Assembly: GCA_009617715.1 (NCBI GenBank)
Contig: VTFK01000375.1
Location: 124,001 to 188,000, forward strand
Length of the DNA: 64,000 nt
DNA from: Plectrocnemia conspersa
Taxonomy: Eukaryota > Arthropoda > Insecta > Trichoptera > Polycentropodidae
Reading direction: 5' to 3'
Notes under the pieces: generated by a model
What the model saw: the letters and a program-made list of their open reading frames with translations, nothing else
Told to the model about the DNA's origin: nothing
Database searches by the model: none
Shown here: one piece after another, positions 26,305 to 37,920 of the stretch
How the letters are laid out: each line of letters starts with the position of its first letter
How positions within the stretch are numbered: position 1 is the first letter of the stretch
Program-made: the position numbers and the translations under genes

Positions 26305-27479
26305 CCTATTTTTTTATGTGCACCTTAATTTTTTCTTACTCAAAATAAAATGTCCTTAAAAATATCAATTCCTCAAAAAAAATCTATAGATTAAGTATTG
26401 TACAACTACTTAGTGTTTATAAATATTCTCAAGAGTTTTACACTATATGGTTAATATTTAGTTTTTATTAATCCTTTTAATATATTTATATGTAGAATAA
26501 TTCAAGGATTTGGAACATATGAGACTGCATATTTTTGGTTGTAACATGAAAATAAAGAGATTTTTCTCTGCACTTTATTGCTTTTTTTCTCTAGAGGTTT
26601 CACAAAAAATGATTTTTAGCATTCTCAATATTTATTTAGGTGCTTTTTTTTATTTATTTTTACACTATTTGGTAACTTTAAACCTGTACATATTATTATT
26701 AACTCTAGAAATATGTACCTATATATGTATGTACAACAACAACTATTAATTTATTAGTTTTCTATTAAAATACCTGAGTAAAAAATATTGATACATTAAA
26801 AGTTTATTTTTTACCGGCACACAAATATTATTTTAAAGTAATGAAAATATTGTCAGTTAAATTTTTATATAAATAATAAAACCTTGTATGTTCAATTGAT
26901 AGAGCTTTAAAAATAAACAACTTTTTAACAAGAAACACTGTATGACTTTGCAGAATAATAAAGAAAAATATATTTTTGATTAGGTTGGTTATTTGACAAA
27001 CATAACATAAATACAAATATACAAATGCTTATGAGAAAATCGGATTATTATTATACAATATAAACTTTTTATTTATTTCTATAAAAAGCTATCTAATATA
27101 ATATATTTCAAGCTATCATCTTTTGCTTGAATAGCCTTAGGAGAATTTTATGTAATGAGTTTTTCTATACATATATGTGTAATATATTAAATCTAATATA
27201 ATAAAATATATTTTGTGTATGAATATATAATATTTTATTATAAGCTCAAAATATAATTTTACTCTAGACTCATAAAATATATAATAATACAGTACAATGA
27301 ATATACTTATACAGCTTTGGAATTGGATTTCAACCATTTTAGGTCAAACTATATTATTTACTAATGAAATAAACGAATAAATCCTATACACAGCATAATA
27401 TTTCAGAGGCGTTTCACAAATTAGCGCATTTCCTCCCCTGCTTTTCCACTATTATAATCCTATTTTTGTACGCCCATTA
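26305..27479. other. AT-rich spacer
   Basis: Very AT-rich with many short A/T-coded frames on both strands. No gene, repeat boundary or motif is recognised. Confidence 0.6.
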
Positions 27480-27770
27480 TATCCGACGATCGTTGTACCC
27501 AACACTGGCATTAATTTCAATATGAATACAGTGATAATTAGATGCGGGACCACGACAAAAAATAATATGCCTCGTCTAATGGCCTCTTGGCACGCAAATT
27601 CGAATTTTCGCTTCCAAAAAAGTCACACTCCAATCGCACGACTATATAGCATCACCTGCGGGGCGGTCGATTCGGATGTGACCCGAATGAGGTTGACCGT
27701 TTTTGCGACGTGTCATCTGTCGTTAAAAATTCAGTGGGCATTCCAAATGAATATTTCATTTCAGGATTCA
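27480..27770 (+). repeat. GC-richer repeated unit, copy A
   Basis: GTCACACTCCAATCGC begins at 27622. Further on come GGCGGTCGATTCGG, TGTGACC, CCGTTTTTGCGACGTGTCAT and CGTTAAAAATT. The same ordered words occur at 29507-29628 (copy C) and in weaker form at 29268-29370 (copy B). The 96-codon frame at 27522-27812 is not kept in the other copies, so the shared signal does not look like protein coding. The function is unknown. Confidence 0.6.
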
Positions 27771-28030
27771 CGCCACGCAGAATTTCTCATTTCATTTGAA
27801 TACTATTTCTAGCTTTATCTTTAGCAAAATTCAATAAATATCGGAAACAAAGTTAAAACAGAAACAGCAGTACATATTCACAAATGGAACAAAAATGTAT
27901 CTCTGCTCTCAAAAGTGAGATGACAGGAATAAAAACACGATACATGATTTAACCACTAGTTACATATTTGTTTTATAAACTTTCATTCATTCAATTTATT
28001 TCAATGATTGTCCGTCCTGAATTTTCGTGT
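27771..28030. other. AT-rich spacer
   Basis: No gene, terminal repeat or known motif was seen between the repeated unit A and the CAGGGGTG-ended element. Confidence 0.5.
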
Positions 28031-29028
28031 CAGGGGTGTTTATTTAAAAACAAATGTCTGTTGTGAATATTTTATTTTTGTACAACAATAAGGATTTTCA
28101 CGAACAGTTGTATATTTGTATGTCCATTCGTAGGTTCCAGGCGTCTCCAAAGCGGGTTCAACTCTGGATTCCGGACGTCAATCTGGACCAGGAGATGCGA
28201 AGAGAGAAGCGGCGGCGTTTGCAATTTAAGTTGACGAGAGTGAGTGAAAGATAAGAGCATGCGGAACGCGTGTAACGCATCTATTATATATCTCTCACTC
28301 ACTCTCGTCACTTAACACGCGAGCGAGCGAAAGGGAAAGTATCTCACATATGCAGTGAATTATTTGCTTTTTTAGTCACACGACTTGTAAAGTAGATGAT
28401 AATCTGCGAAAAAAATATTGGACTGAGCAAATAAAGAAAGAAACATATACTTTCGGTAGCAGAATTCATAGAGAACCAAATTAAAATTTTGTGGGGTTCA
28501 TAAATTTAATCACTCCTCGATTTACAATTAAATGGATTTACTGTAATATTAAACTTTTTAACTGTTTAAGAAAAAACGAGTTTTTTAGTTAAAATGCAAT
28601 CATAGGAAACCTCTTTTATTAAGTCACAAGGTACACGCCTTCAATCAGAAAGGATTAATATATCCACTGTCTTAATAAGAGTTAATCAGTGCATTCAGGT
28701 CTATCATTATAACGACCATTTTTGACCTGTTATAACGGTAATTCGTATTAAAAAAATTTTGACACCCTTTTGTGATTGGTCGTACCACTGAAAAGGAGCG
28801 GATAACAAAATATGTCATGAAAGGGGACATGTAAATATACATGTATATACTGGAATGTGATAGAGAAAAAGCCGACTCAATGTCAGACAAGCGAAAATCG
28901 CAGAAGCCGCTTCTCTCTTCGCATCTACTGGTCTATCCCAACGTCCGGAATCCAAAGCGAACCCACTTCGGAGACGCCTGCAGCCCACGGAGGCACACAA
29001 AATTTGTCTTAAAAAATAAGCACCCCTA
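28031..29028. mobile_element. CAGGGGTG-ended transposon with long inverted arms
   Basis: The left end CAGGGGTGTTTATTTAAAAA (28031) is mirrored at the right by TTAAAAAATAAGCACCCCTA (to 29028). Inner arms match over a longer stretch: CAGGCGTCTCCAAAGCGGGT (28138) against its inverse near 28957-28976, GGATTCCGGACGT (28167) against ACGTCCGGAATCC (28939), and GCGAAGAGAGAAGCGGC (28197) against GCCGCTTCTCTCTTCGC (28906). Arms are about 130-180 bp. The ends are hAT-like, but the flanks TTTCGTGT and ACTAGAAG do not form a duplication, so either an end has eroded or the class differs. No transposase remains, and a MITE copy lies inside. Confidence 0.65.
28226..28354. mobile_element. Palindromic hAT-like MITE, partial copy nested in another element
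   Basis: TTGACGAGAGTGAGTGAAAG, a central GCATGCGGAACGCGTGTAACGC, and the right arm CTCACTCACTCTCGTCACTT, ACACGCGAGCGAGCGAAAGG, AAGTATCTCAC match the complete copy at 10123-10283. The left outer third is missing, and the right end degrades to CATATGCAGTG. It lies inside the element at 28031-29028. Confidence 0.7.
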
Positions 29029-29124
29029 ACTAGAAGATCAGAACAGGTTAACGTCAGTGATAAATGGTTCTTGGTAACTACATATTATGTATTACATAAA
29101 TCATTTGTATAAAATAAAGGATTA

Positions 29125-29385
29125 CATGACAGGGGTGATAATGAGGATATCGCGTGAGGTGTCGCTTGTTTTCGATTATATATTAATTTAAAACGAATAC
29201 TAAATACGATTTATCTAATGGGTATTTGCTACGCATACATATTAAAATCCACTTGTCGTATTTGAAAGGTCACTTTCCAATCCCTGACTTCTAAAGCGGC
29301 GCCAGCGATCAGTCTATTGTAATGTGAATAAAACGGATTTCAAACGACCGTTTTGCGATTTGCCATTTCTAACATAATTATTTCA
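29125..29385 (+). repeat. GC-richer repeated unit, copy B
   Basis: It starts GACAGGGGTGATAATGAGGA and later contains GGTCACTTTCCAATCCCTGA, TCTAAAGCGGCGCCAGCGAT, ATGTGAATAAAACGGATTTC and GACCGTTTTGCGATTTGCCA. Copy C repeats this order about 275 bp downstream, so B and C form a diverged tandem pair. There is no reading frame. Confidence 0.6.
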
Positions 29386-29399
29386 CATAAAGAGGGCAT

Positions 29400-29665
29400 A
29401 GCGACAGAGGTGATAGTGAGGTTATTGCGTGTTTTTGATGTAGAAGTGCTTGATTTAATATTATACAACATTAAAAAAATGTAATTGACTTTTCACTTCT
29501 CAAAATGTCACACTCCAATCGCTCGGTTCTCAAGCGGCGCCATCGGTCGATCGGTTGGACTGTGACCGAAACGGATTTGGAGCATTCGTTATCCGTTTTT
29601 GCGACACGTCATTCGTCATTAAAAATTTAACCCTTTGAATATTTCACGCTTTTATTCGCGAGGCA
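29400..29665 (+). repeat. GC-richer repeated unit, copy C
   Basis: It starts GACAGAGGTGATAGTGAGGT, then GTCACACTCCAATCGCTCGG, TCAAGCGGCGCCATCGGTCG, CTGTGACCGAAACGGATTTG, CCGTTTTTGCGACACGTCAT and TCATTAAAAATT. It is closest to copy A in the second half and to copy B in the first half. No known element or gene is recognised. Confidence 0.6.
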
Positions 29666-30389
29666 TTAACGTCGAATTTCCGCCAAACACAATTAGTAAG
29701 GGGGCACACACGACCCGGGAGGATATCCAAACATTTTCACCAATTAACCAAAAAGCGAAGGTCTCTTGGAGTTTCGCGGGGCGCAGTTAAAAGACCGAAT
29801 CGCTAACGAAATTATACGCCGAATTAACATATTACAGCGTATAATGTTCGTCGCATTGGCTTTTGGGCATTAAAAAAATAAAAGGAATGGAGTTGGATTA
29901 GTGCGTTATTGTGGGAGAGGTTCATAACGTTTTATAACATAATACTTTTAATTAGGTTTTGTAGCAACCAAATGATAAATCAGGGATGCCCTAGCTCTAA
30001 ACCTTTAAGGAATGCGGTTAACTCGATGGTGTTTACACATTTAATTAATTCGTTTATTTTTATGACAATGTACGATTTTAAATTCATGTCACAATAACGC
30101 ATTATTAATGAAATTCTGTTTCAGTTTAGTCAAATGTACATTAAATTATTGGCAAATCAAATTATTTTTTAAAGGTCCAACAATTTACCATAAGTTAGAA
30201 CAACAATGGAACATGGTCAACTATAAATAATATTCATTAAAGTACATATTTTTATATGCATCCTTTGTAATTATCGGACGATAGCTCACAAAATCATGGG
30301 ATGTCCAGAAGGCAAAGCTAAACAATACTTCTAATATAGGGGTTTTAACTATCTGCACAATTGGTTATAATTTGGAGATCATTCTAACG
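29666..30389. other. GC-richer island and AT-rich spacer
   Basis: 29666-29860 continues the GC-richer character of the preceding units (for example GGGGCACACACGACCCGGGA near 29701), with no clear gene. 29860-30389 is AT-rich with nothing recognised. Confidence 0.45.
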
Positions 30390-31580
30390 ACCATTTATAT
30401 TAAAAGAAAAGTGTGTGGATAAGGCCACACACAATATTTTAAGCAATAATGAAAGAAAATTGTGTATATATTGGAAATATTGCACGGACCATCTAATACC
30501 ACATCCATTCCAGAACGTGAATGCTCCATAAATCAGCTAAAATACTACTATTTGCTTGGAAAGAATGCGCACTAGCCAGACAATACATTTTACCTTACAC
30601 ATAATACTATTGTTCTACAACCCTTTGGTTAACGATCGCTTTTATAACTGTCTATACCGTTTCTATTTATAAATTCTAATGTATCTAATATAATTTAATA
30701 ACATTTCAAATTCTAAACTCATCATTTACTAACTTTTCAAACTCTAAAGATCCACTGAAAAATCATTTATATTAAATAAGTAAAACTATTACAATGTGAC
30801 AAGTGTGACAAAAAAATCCTTCCGCCAACCATCACTATACAGGTATAAAAAATGTTAGAACATATTATAGTACAAAAGCAGCCCATTAAAAATCTAGCAT
30901 AAATGCGATTTGTTTCAAGCTTTTGACCATGTGAAATAAACAGTATAGACAAAAAATATATAAGTAAAATTGTATTGATTTTTATTACAATTATTCCTAT
31001 ACAAAAAAAATATGGACATGCTTTTTGTAGTGTGAACTGTGATCTAACAAAGAGCAATGTAATCCGTCGTAAAAATAACCCGTATAAATACGTTATCCGA
31101 CTTTAGTCCACAAAAAACGTATTTTTACGGGACCCACATACAAGCAAAAGTAATTTTACGTGCTCTGCAATCATTGTGTTAAGGCGTAAACACATATTAT
31201 GAGCGTGTCGAAGAAGCAATGCAATTGGCTCGCCAACATCCTCATCTGTGATTTAACAGAACTGTCTGAAACCAGAATTATTAAAAATGTAGCACTAGGT
31301 CACTGAAAGAGACGCAGAATAGAATAGTGCAGAAGAGAACCAAGAGACTGCATCGACACGAGATATATCAGCAGACCGTCAGAGAGCATCGTGTGAACAT
31401 ATTACAACCATCTCAGGCGACAATAATACAACTCGACATGCAAGCGAAAACCATTTGACTTCCAAAACACTCTACTACTTAATAGCGGCATCTACATTTC
31501 TCTATATATATGTTTATAACATAAACTCTAACTAGATTTACCAGCGTATATTTTGATCGCAAAGTCACACCCCTTCACAC
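30390..31580 (+). repeat. Unclassified dispersed repeat, copy 2
   Basis: This is colinear with 7205-8915. Block a (about 30390-30665) shares CATAATACTATTGTTCT at 30600. Block b (about 31195-31580) shares AAGAAGCAATGCAATTGG at 31211, ATACAACTCGACATGCAAGC near 31427, an ATAAACT tail, and the AAAGTCACAC end at 31561. The distance between blocks is about 500 bp shorter than in copy 1. A 16-bp hairpin lies between the blocks at 31079-31131. No coding relic is recognisable. Confidence 0.55.
31079..31131. repeat. Short hairpin, 16-bp arms
   Basis: CCCGTATAAATACGTT (31079-31094) pairs with AACGTATTTTTACGGG (31116-31131) with one mismatch and a 21-nt loop. It could be a transcript stem or a remnant of element ends; neither is shown. 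Confidence 0.5.
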
Positions 31581-34568
31581 CTCACACCATTAATCATAAA
31601 TTTATATTCTTTACTTTTTCTTAAAAACAGTATAGAACACAATACAGACAACTCACCATTGCAACTCAGGTGAACAAGAGGAGCCAGAGAGACTCTACGA
31701 CTGCATTTTTATTTGTATATTGATATAAATAATATGTATGTGTAATAAACTGTATATCAAACGGCGTCTAAAAGTCTGAATGAGTCACATTATTTACACA
31801 AAAAAACAATGATAAAGCACTGAGTCATCTAATATTTATATATAATTAGTAGATTTGGAAAAATGCTAATAATATAAATTTCGTGGGATTATGCTTGATA
31901 TGCAGAAAATATACGAATTGAATTGTTTGCGGTATTATTAGGTGATAGTTCACATTACCGTCCGTTCACTCGTTTTCGCGTGATAGTGAAATTTACGAAA
32001 TTTGACAGCAGTCAAAACGCGGTTCACGCAAAATTAAAAAATACTGTAACTTAAGCTTAAAAAATATCGTGCAAACGTAATAAATATGTATGGCAATATA
32101 TACACTTATAATGATATTGGTGGGTTGAAAAAAATGTCACTTTTTGTCAAAACATAATAACATATACATTAATATTCTGTGAAAAAAAAAGCAAAAGGAG
32201 AACAAAGAAAACGAACGATACATATTTTTGCTTTTAAAATATCATACTTTAAAGCAATAAAGTGCTTAGTTATGTAGTAGAAATAAATTATTATAAAAAT
32301 AAAAAAAAATAGTTTCTTATTTAAATTGTAATATTATCATTTAATATTAAATATTATATTCGTAAACTAATAAACACAGTATGATTTTGCTTTTATATTA
32401 TTAATTTATTTGGCTAATGCAGCTAATTGTTTATATACTAATCAAAATAAATATATTAAACATAACATAAATATAGACAGAATTTAAAAAAATCTTTATT
32501 ATTATATTTTATTTTTTAATACACGAAGGTACTTTTTAATCCATTTAGATGTATGTATATGTATGTGACTCATATTCGTCGACTTTTTCTATACTATACT
32601 ATACAATATACATATATAAAATAATCATGTCATTAACACTCTATGCAAGTAAAAAGTAACCAAATTAATTTAGCTTAACTTATAGGAATTATATATTAAT
32701 AATATAATGGATATTTAAAATGCCTTAACGGTCTACGTTTTAATTTACTTATATAAAAAATTGTAAAGCTAACACAATAGATTTATAATGCTCTTATTTT
32801 ACACTTAATTAATAAAACTTGTGTTGACACAGGACAAGAATTATTCACCAATATTTTCACAGATTGAAATAAGCTCTAATACCATTATAAATTCACAGTT
32901 TATCGCTGAACCTTTGTTTACAATGTTCCGATGCGAATTTTGCCAAGATTTATTTGTTTTTCAGGGTATGAAACGTCTATAACGTAATATCCCCTACTCA
33001 TACCCATTTCTGGATTCGCATAATATATAATACATTTCCTCGATTATTATGCAAATACACCTAAAAATGAAAAAGGGAAAATGTCCGCCGGACCTAAAAC
33101 TGTCACAGTTAAATCCTTCTGTCACGTGACACTCTTTTTGTCAAGTTAATTTTTATGTTATATCTTGACCGCGAATTAAAATTATTAATGTTTTATTTTC
33201 CGGAAAATTCGACCCAAAATTGCGTTTGCGTGCTTCCGTCGTTTTATGGCTTTTATATTAAGGGATTGTTGGTTTTGTGGAGAAGTACCACTAATGATTT
33301 GGATAAAAGCCCTTTAAATCTGTTGATTTTAACCTTAAAACGCAAGGCTGCTTTGTTTTATTGCGCTATATTAAAAGCCTTTCGTTGTTATTTGTATTTA
33401 TTGCGTGCCATAAAACTTTACTTACAAACTGCATGTGTATGGGTGAAAAGTGTGGTGAAGTTTCGTTGCTGAGTAGTCAATGTTTGAGAAACAAATAAAG
33501 TTATGCCATAAAAGTATATTGAAATAATGTGTAAATAAAATTTTATTATATTTTTTTTTAAAATGAAGCTAAAGAGACTAATAATAAAAAAAGATTTTGT
33601 TGGATGAATTGTATTGAAATTTTTAGTATTCGCAACACTATTTTATTCATACAAAATCATACACATTAAAGAAAAAATCTATGATGCTCTTAAAATTGTT
33701 TATCCGGTATATATTATGTAATTTTAAATTAAAAATGATATATGTGTATAAACGTGGAATAAGTATTTATATTATAATATAATTATTAACTGATAGATAT
33801 GTGATATTTGCAATATTAATTTAGTGATATCCTTTCTGCATGAAACATGTAAAGTAAGAGCGATGGTACGGAATATAAAATAGTCATATAAATACAATAG
33901 CAGTCACGATTCGCAAGACACGAGAAAACCACAAAGAAAACTACAAATAAAACACCACAATGGTATTTTCGTATCAGCAAAGGTTCAAAAACTTTTTTTA
34001 ATACTCTCACGAACATGTTAAAGAATATAAACGTATATTCAAAAGAACTTTTGGGCTGATGTTAAGGTAGTAAATTTTTAATCAATTGTGTGATTCTCGG
34101 TTTAAAAATTCCCTAATATATCCTAGGCAAACGCAGACTCTTACTAAACTCTACGCGGATTTACAATAAATAAAGATTTGTAATATTTTAACTTAATTAC
34201 AAGTATAGTTTAATTTAAATTTAATTTTGTTTTCTGGAGAGGAAAATCTTCGTTTCGTTACGCTTATCAGTGAAAGACAGAAACAAAACTTTTTTGTACT
34301 AAGATGCTAAAATTTTGTTTATCTACGCCTTTTTTAAACTCAAGCAAAGATAAATACTTATATCAGGCTATAAATATTATGTAACGTTTTAATTATAAGA
34401 AGGTTTTTAATTAATATTTTTATTATAATAAGTTTTTTTAATAAAAATTTTATTTTAATTTTTCCTTATTTTACAGTTCACGCGATTAAAATTGCATATT
34501 ATGCCATTAAATAAAAAAAAATTATTTTATTAAAAAAAAAACTTTTTTATTGATTTTATATCTACCCA
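31581..34568. other. AT-rich non-coding stretch
   Basis: 31610-31790 continues repeat-like sequence with AATAAACTGT near 31744. About 33110-33470 is a GC-richer patch with a 105-codon plus-strand frame (33155-33472). That frame reads as hydrophobic with scattered Cys residues, but no domain is recognised and the flanks show no obvious splice pattern. Everything else is AT-rich with nothing identified. Confidence 0.45.
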
Positions 34569-34802
34569 ATGAATGAAGCTGCACTAATGAAATTGTTAAG
34601 GGGCAGTATAGACAATCCGTCAATGCTCCGCAAGCTGCAAGCTTTAGAGTACTATAGGGAGTTGCGATTGCGTCCATCATTCTTGCCCGTCGCAGTCAGA
34701 ATGTCTGCGGCTAGGAAGGCTAAGAATGTTTTTAGCGATAAATATATAAATATTAAGAGCTCGACGAATGTATTTGGGATGGTGTTCATCTATTTTAGGT
34801 GA
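34569..34802 (+). pseudogene. Unassigned 77-codon frame, possible LINE C-terminal relic
   Basis: The frame opens MNEAALMKLLRGSIDNPSML, then has a basic stretch YYRELRLRPSFLPVAVRM. The pattern of ID-x-P-x-L-L followed by an LR-rich stretch loosely resembles the C-terminal end of Jockey-like LINE ORF2 proteins, and a recognisable Jockey-like reverse transcriptase relic starts 1.25 kb downstream on the same strand. That order (C-terminal part upstream) means it would be a separate copy. The frame runs into TTTTAG-GTGAGC at 34793-34804, which also fits a splice donor, so a host exon is not excluded. Base composition is richer in G and C than the flanks. I do not assign a function. Confidence 0.3.
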
Positions 34803-35700
34803 GCACTATATTTTTTATTTTTATATTAATAGTATATTATATCATTATTATTTGTAGCATACAAAATCCATCTGATGGATATATTTTTACATATGTATAT
34901 AAATGTAAGATTTTATGTTGCTTCAAAATGATTTAATAAATACAATACTCCCAAATTTGGTGTCTATATTTATAATATAATATTTTATAATTGTATTATA
35001 ACAATAGCTAATAAAATATTGAAAAACATTGTCATATATTTAATCAATTAAAATTTATTCCACACTATTCTTGCTGAATTACCCAAAATAATAATTTAGT
35101 TATCTGAAAATTCAGGGTGGTTACGGTATAATTAACCACAATATTAGTTATATACTTATGATAATTACGGCTGGTGCTCCCCTTGTCGAACAATTCAAAA
35201 ACAAAATAGAGCAATCAATTTCGCGCAGCGCTGCCATTGTTCCTTATATTCCATTATTTCCTACCTCCTTGTAAACTTTGAACCTCTTCATTGTCTTGCC
35301 GCGGCCAAAGTTTTCTGTTCTTCGACTATGGCGTGTGTACGTGAAAACGCCACACCCCTCTGAGTGGAGTTTTTCACTTTTTCATCAAACCCTCTGCATA
35401 AAGTCAGAACTCATAAGTCGGATATCAATGCGCGAGCTGTATGCATTACAAAGGCGGATATTACATATAAAACGTACTCTTTAGAATGTACGCGCATGTA
35501 AGCATAACGGATGTGTTCCCCTGACATTATTAAAAAGTTGTATAACTCAAATGATATGCGCGTAATTTAGCTACATATGTAGCTACGGAAGAGAATAAGA
35601 TTGTCTAAGAAACTACTAAAATTTAAAGCAAGTTCTAGCTACACTATTACACTGGTGGGATAAATTCGTGTCAAACGCTTTTCTAATATGACAGCTAGTG
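34803..35700. other. Spacer with GC-richer island
   Basis: About 35160-35520 is GC-richer and includes a 68-codon plus-strand frame (35278-35484) without a known domain. The rest is AT-rich. No gene is supported. Confidence 0.45.
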
Positions 35701-35821
35701 TGAGGAAAAAGCTCAGGAGAAGAAGAGATGACAGTACCCCTTCTAGATGGTCGTATCATTTACACATATGAATTTCCTACGATGTATAGAAAATTATTGA
35801 AGTGACTCTCTATGAATGATA

Positions 35822-36595
35822 GAGAATTATAGATCAATTTTATCAACACCAAGCAAAGCTTGTAAAATCATACTTTATAAGTATGTTTAAAAATATATCG
35901 TAGGATAATTGATTGATAAACAGCATGGTTTTTGTGTATAAAGATCCGTATCAAGCAACGAATCTGCTGTTAATTTTTAATTTTGTGAAGAAAAATCTCG
36001 ATATAGGCAATTGAGCAAATGGCATCTTCACTGATTTTGAGAAGACTTTTGATCAAATTTTGTCTTCTCAAAATTAATATTATATTAAATATAGGCAACA
36101 CAAGTCGTCTGAATACATTTCTACATTCTATATTCTTCAACGTTTTAATTTTTGACCATTATATTTCTTCTATTTAATAATGATATTATTTAAGTTATTT
36201 GTAAATTTTAACTCTTACTTTTCGCTGATGACCTTAAAGTATTCCTTAAATTAAATTTCATTTGAGGAATTGTAAAACTTTAATTTATTGTTGAAAATTT
36301 ATATGCGTGGTCGGTCATTCGCTAATAGATTAATATTTAGCATCAAAAAATAATTAACAATACTTAAATTTTATTATAAAATGGAAAACAATGTGCCTCA
36401 TTGCATAAAAGTGGCAATCGATTTTGGTGTCGTATTTTAAGAGGACTACAGATCAGTATATATAAAAAGTATGCAATAAAGCCTTACATATGTTGGTATT
36501 TGTCTTGCGCTACGCATCAATTGAGAAGCTTGAGAGACTTGTGTGCATTGTATTATATATTCACTTAATGCGCAATACTTTGGATCATGCTTATC
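35822..36595 (+). pseudogene. Jockey-like LINE reverse transcriptase relic
   Basis: Broken pieces of a non-LTR reverse transcriptase appear in the right order on one strand, with several frame changes and stops. They are ENYRSILSTPSKACKII (35822-35872, the NYRPI-type motif), IDKQHGF (35912-35932) followed by ATNLLLIFNFVKKNLDIGN, then IFTDFEKTFDQI (36024-36059, motif A with the first catalytic Asp), then LLLFADDLKVF (36212-36244, motif C, with both Asp present), then KALHMLVFVLRYASIEKLER (36478-36537, thumb region). The gap between motifs A and C is about 60 codons, and the expected motif B (PQG) is not visible, so an internal deletion is likely. When intact, such an enzyme copies element RNA into DNA at the target site. 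This copy is dead. The clade is judged from the motif wording, not from a tree. Confidence 0.8.
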
Positions 36596-37831
36596 TGATC
36601 TAGTTGCAAATTAATGCAATCAAATAACTTTAAATAGAAAGTCCAAAAAATAAATTTATTTATAGTTTTTCGATAATTTTTTTTTTACAAGGTATGCTGG
36701 GATATGATTCTCTCGAGTCGAGTCAACGAGTATGCTTGGAAAAACAGATGGTAAGGAATATACAAAATTCAGATATTTTTTAAGAACTTCGTTTTTGCGT
36801 GCCGCCTAATTGGCATTGCTTGCGTGTTCAACTATTATTTTAATATCAGACAATTTCTAATTCTAACTGTAAAAACTTTTTTAATTTGTATTTTTTTTAA
36901 TTTTGTTAAAAAAGGTTTTTTAATTTTTTCCCTGAAATTATAACCACAAATATTTTGTTTTAAATTTAGCTAATAACTAATTGTAACATGTATATTATAT
37001 ATAATTAGTATGGCCGTAAAACTATTTATATTATTGAAATAAATGTATTGAAAAAAAAACGCAATTCCCAAATAAACATAGCTATCCGATTTGTATCGCT
37101 GAATTTCTTCTCATCTAGGTACTCGCAGTTCAAAAACACACTGTAATGTAAACATTACTGTATATAATTTGATCTAATCGTTATGTAAATAATTTATGTT
37201 TTATTTTTTGTGAAGGAAACCTTGGCGTAAAGTTGTTCTACTCTGCACATGTAACCCGTATGTTTTTTTATAGAAGTCGTCTAGAAAATCGCCAGTATAC
37301 ATTAGACACCTTAAGATGTTATAAACCTTTAAGCCTAATATTATGATTTTTTAGTATAAATTAAGCCTATAAATTACTTGAATTAATCGAATCTTATGAA
37401 CCATACCTTCAATGCCAAGAATTACGTGTCTGAAATTCGGAATATATTACAAGATTTTATATTTATTGATTTTAGAAAAAATTAAGTCCCAGTACAATTT
37501 ATAATTAATCTTTTTAGAAATAACGTTGATGTTAAATCAGTTGCAAGCGAATTTAAAGATCTTTTTATTTTAACAAAATAAAAAGATCTTGAAAAATAAA
37601 TTATTACCCTACGATATGATATTTATTTATTTTTTAATAAATCTGTAACAAAGCTGTAACAGAGTAAGTCAATCAGATATAATGAATACCTAAAAGTAAG
37701 TATTAACCAGCAGGCTGAAAGTCTGGGAATAATTATAAATGATTATATATAATATAATTTATAACCAATAGATGTTACTGCAGCTCGAGCCGGTATTTTA
37801 ATAATAGCGTATTTTTTTTATAAATAAAAAT
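36596..37831. other. AT-rich spacer
   Basis: The start may contain the untranslated end of the LINE relic. No further coding motif, poly-A boundary or known repeat was recognised. Confidence 0.5.
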
Positions 37832-37920
37832 TCAAGTGCCGCTGCCGAGGCTCGAATCTGCAACCCCAGAGTTACTAGTCTGAAACGTTACGGACTACGC
37901 TAATCCGTCCTTTGAAAGCC
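37832..37920 (-). repeat. tRNA-derived SINE
   Basis: The minus strand reads GGACGGATTAGCGTAGTCCG, GACTAGTAACTCTGGGGTTG, CAGATTCGAGCCTCGGCAGC. TTAGCGTAGTCCG fits a polymerase III A box, and GGTTGCAGATTCGAGCC fits a B box with a 3-base insert. The acceptor halves do not pair, so it is not a working tRNA gene. It is followed on that strand by CACTTGAATTTTTATTTATA. Confidence 0.65.

Noticed and set aside
37832..37920. Functional tRNA gene on the minus strand
   Set aside because: A and B boxes are present, but the acceptor stem does not pair and the B box carries an insert.
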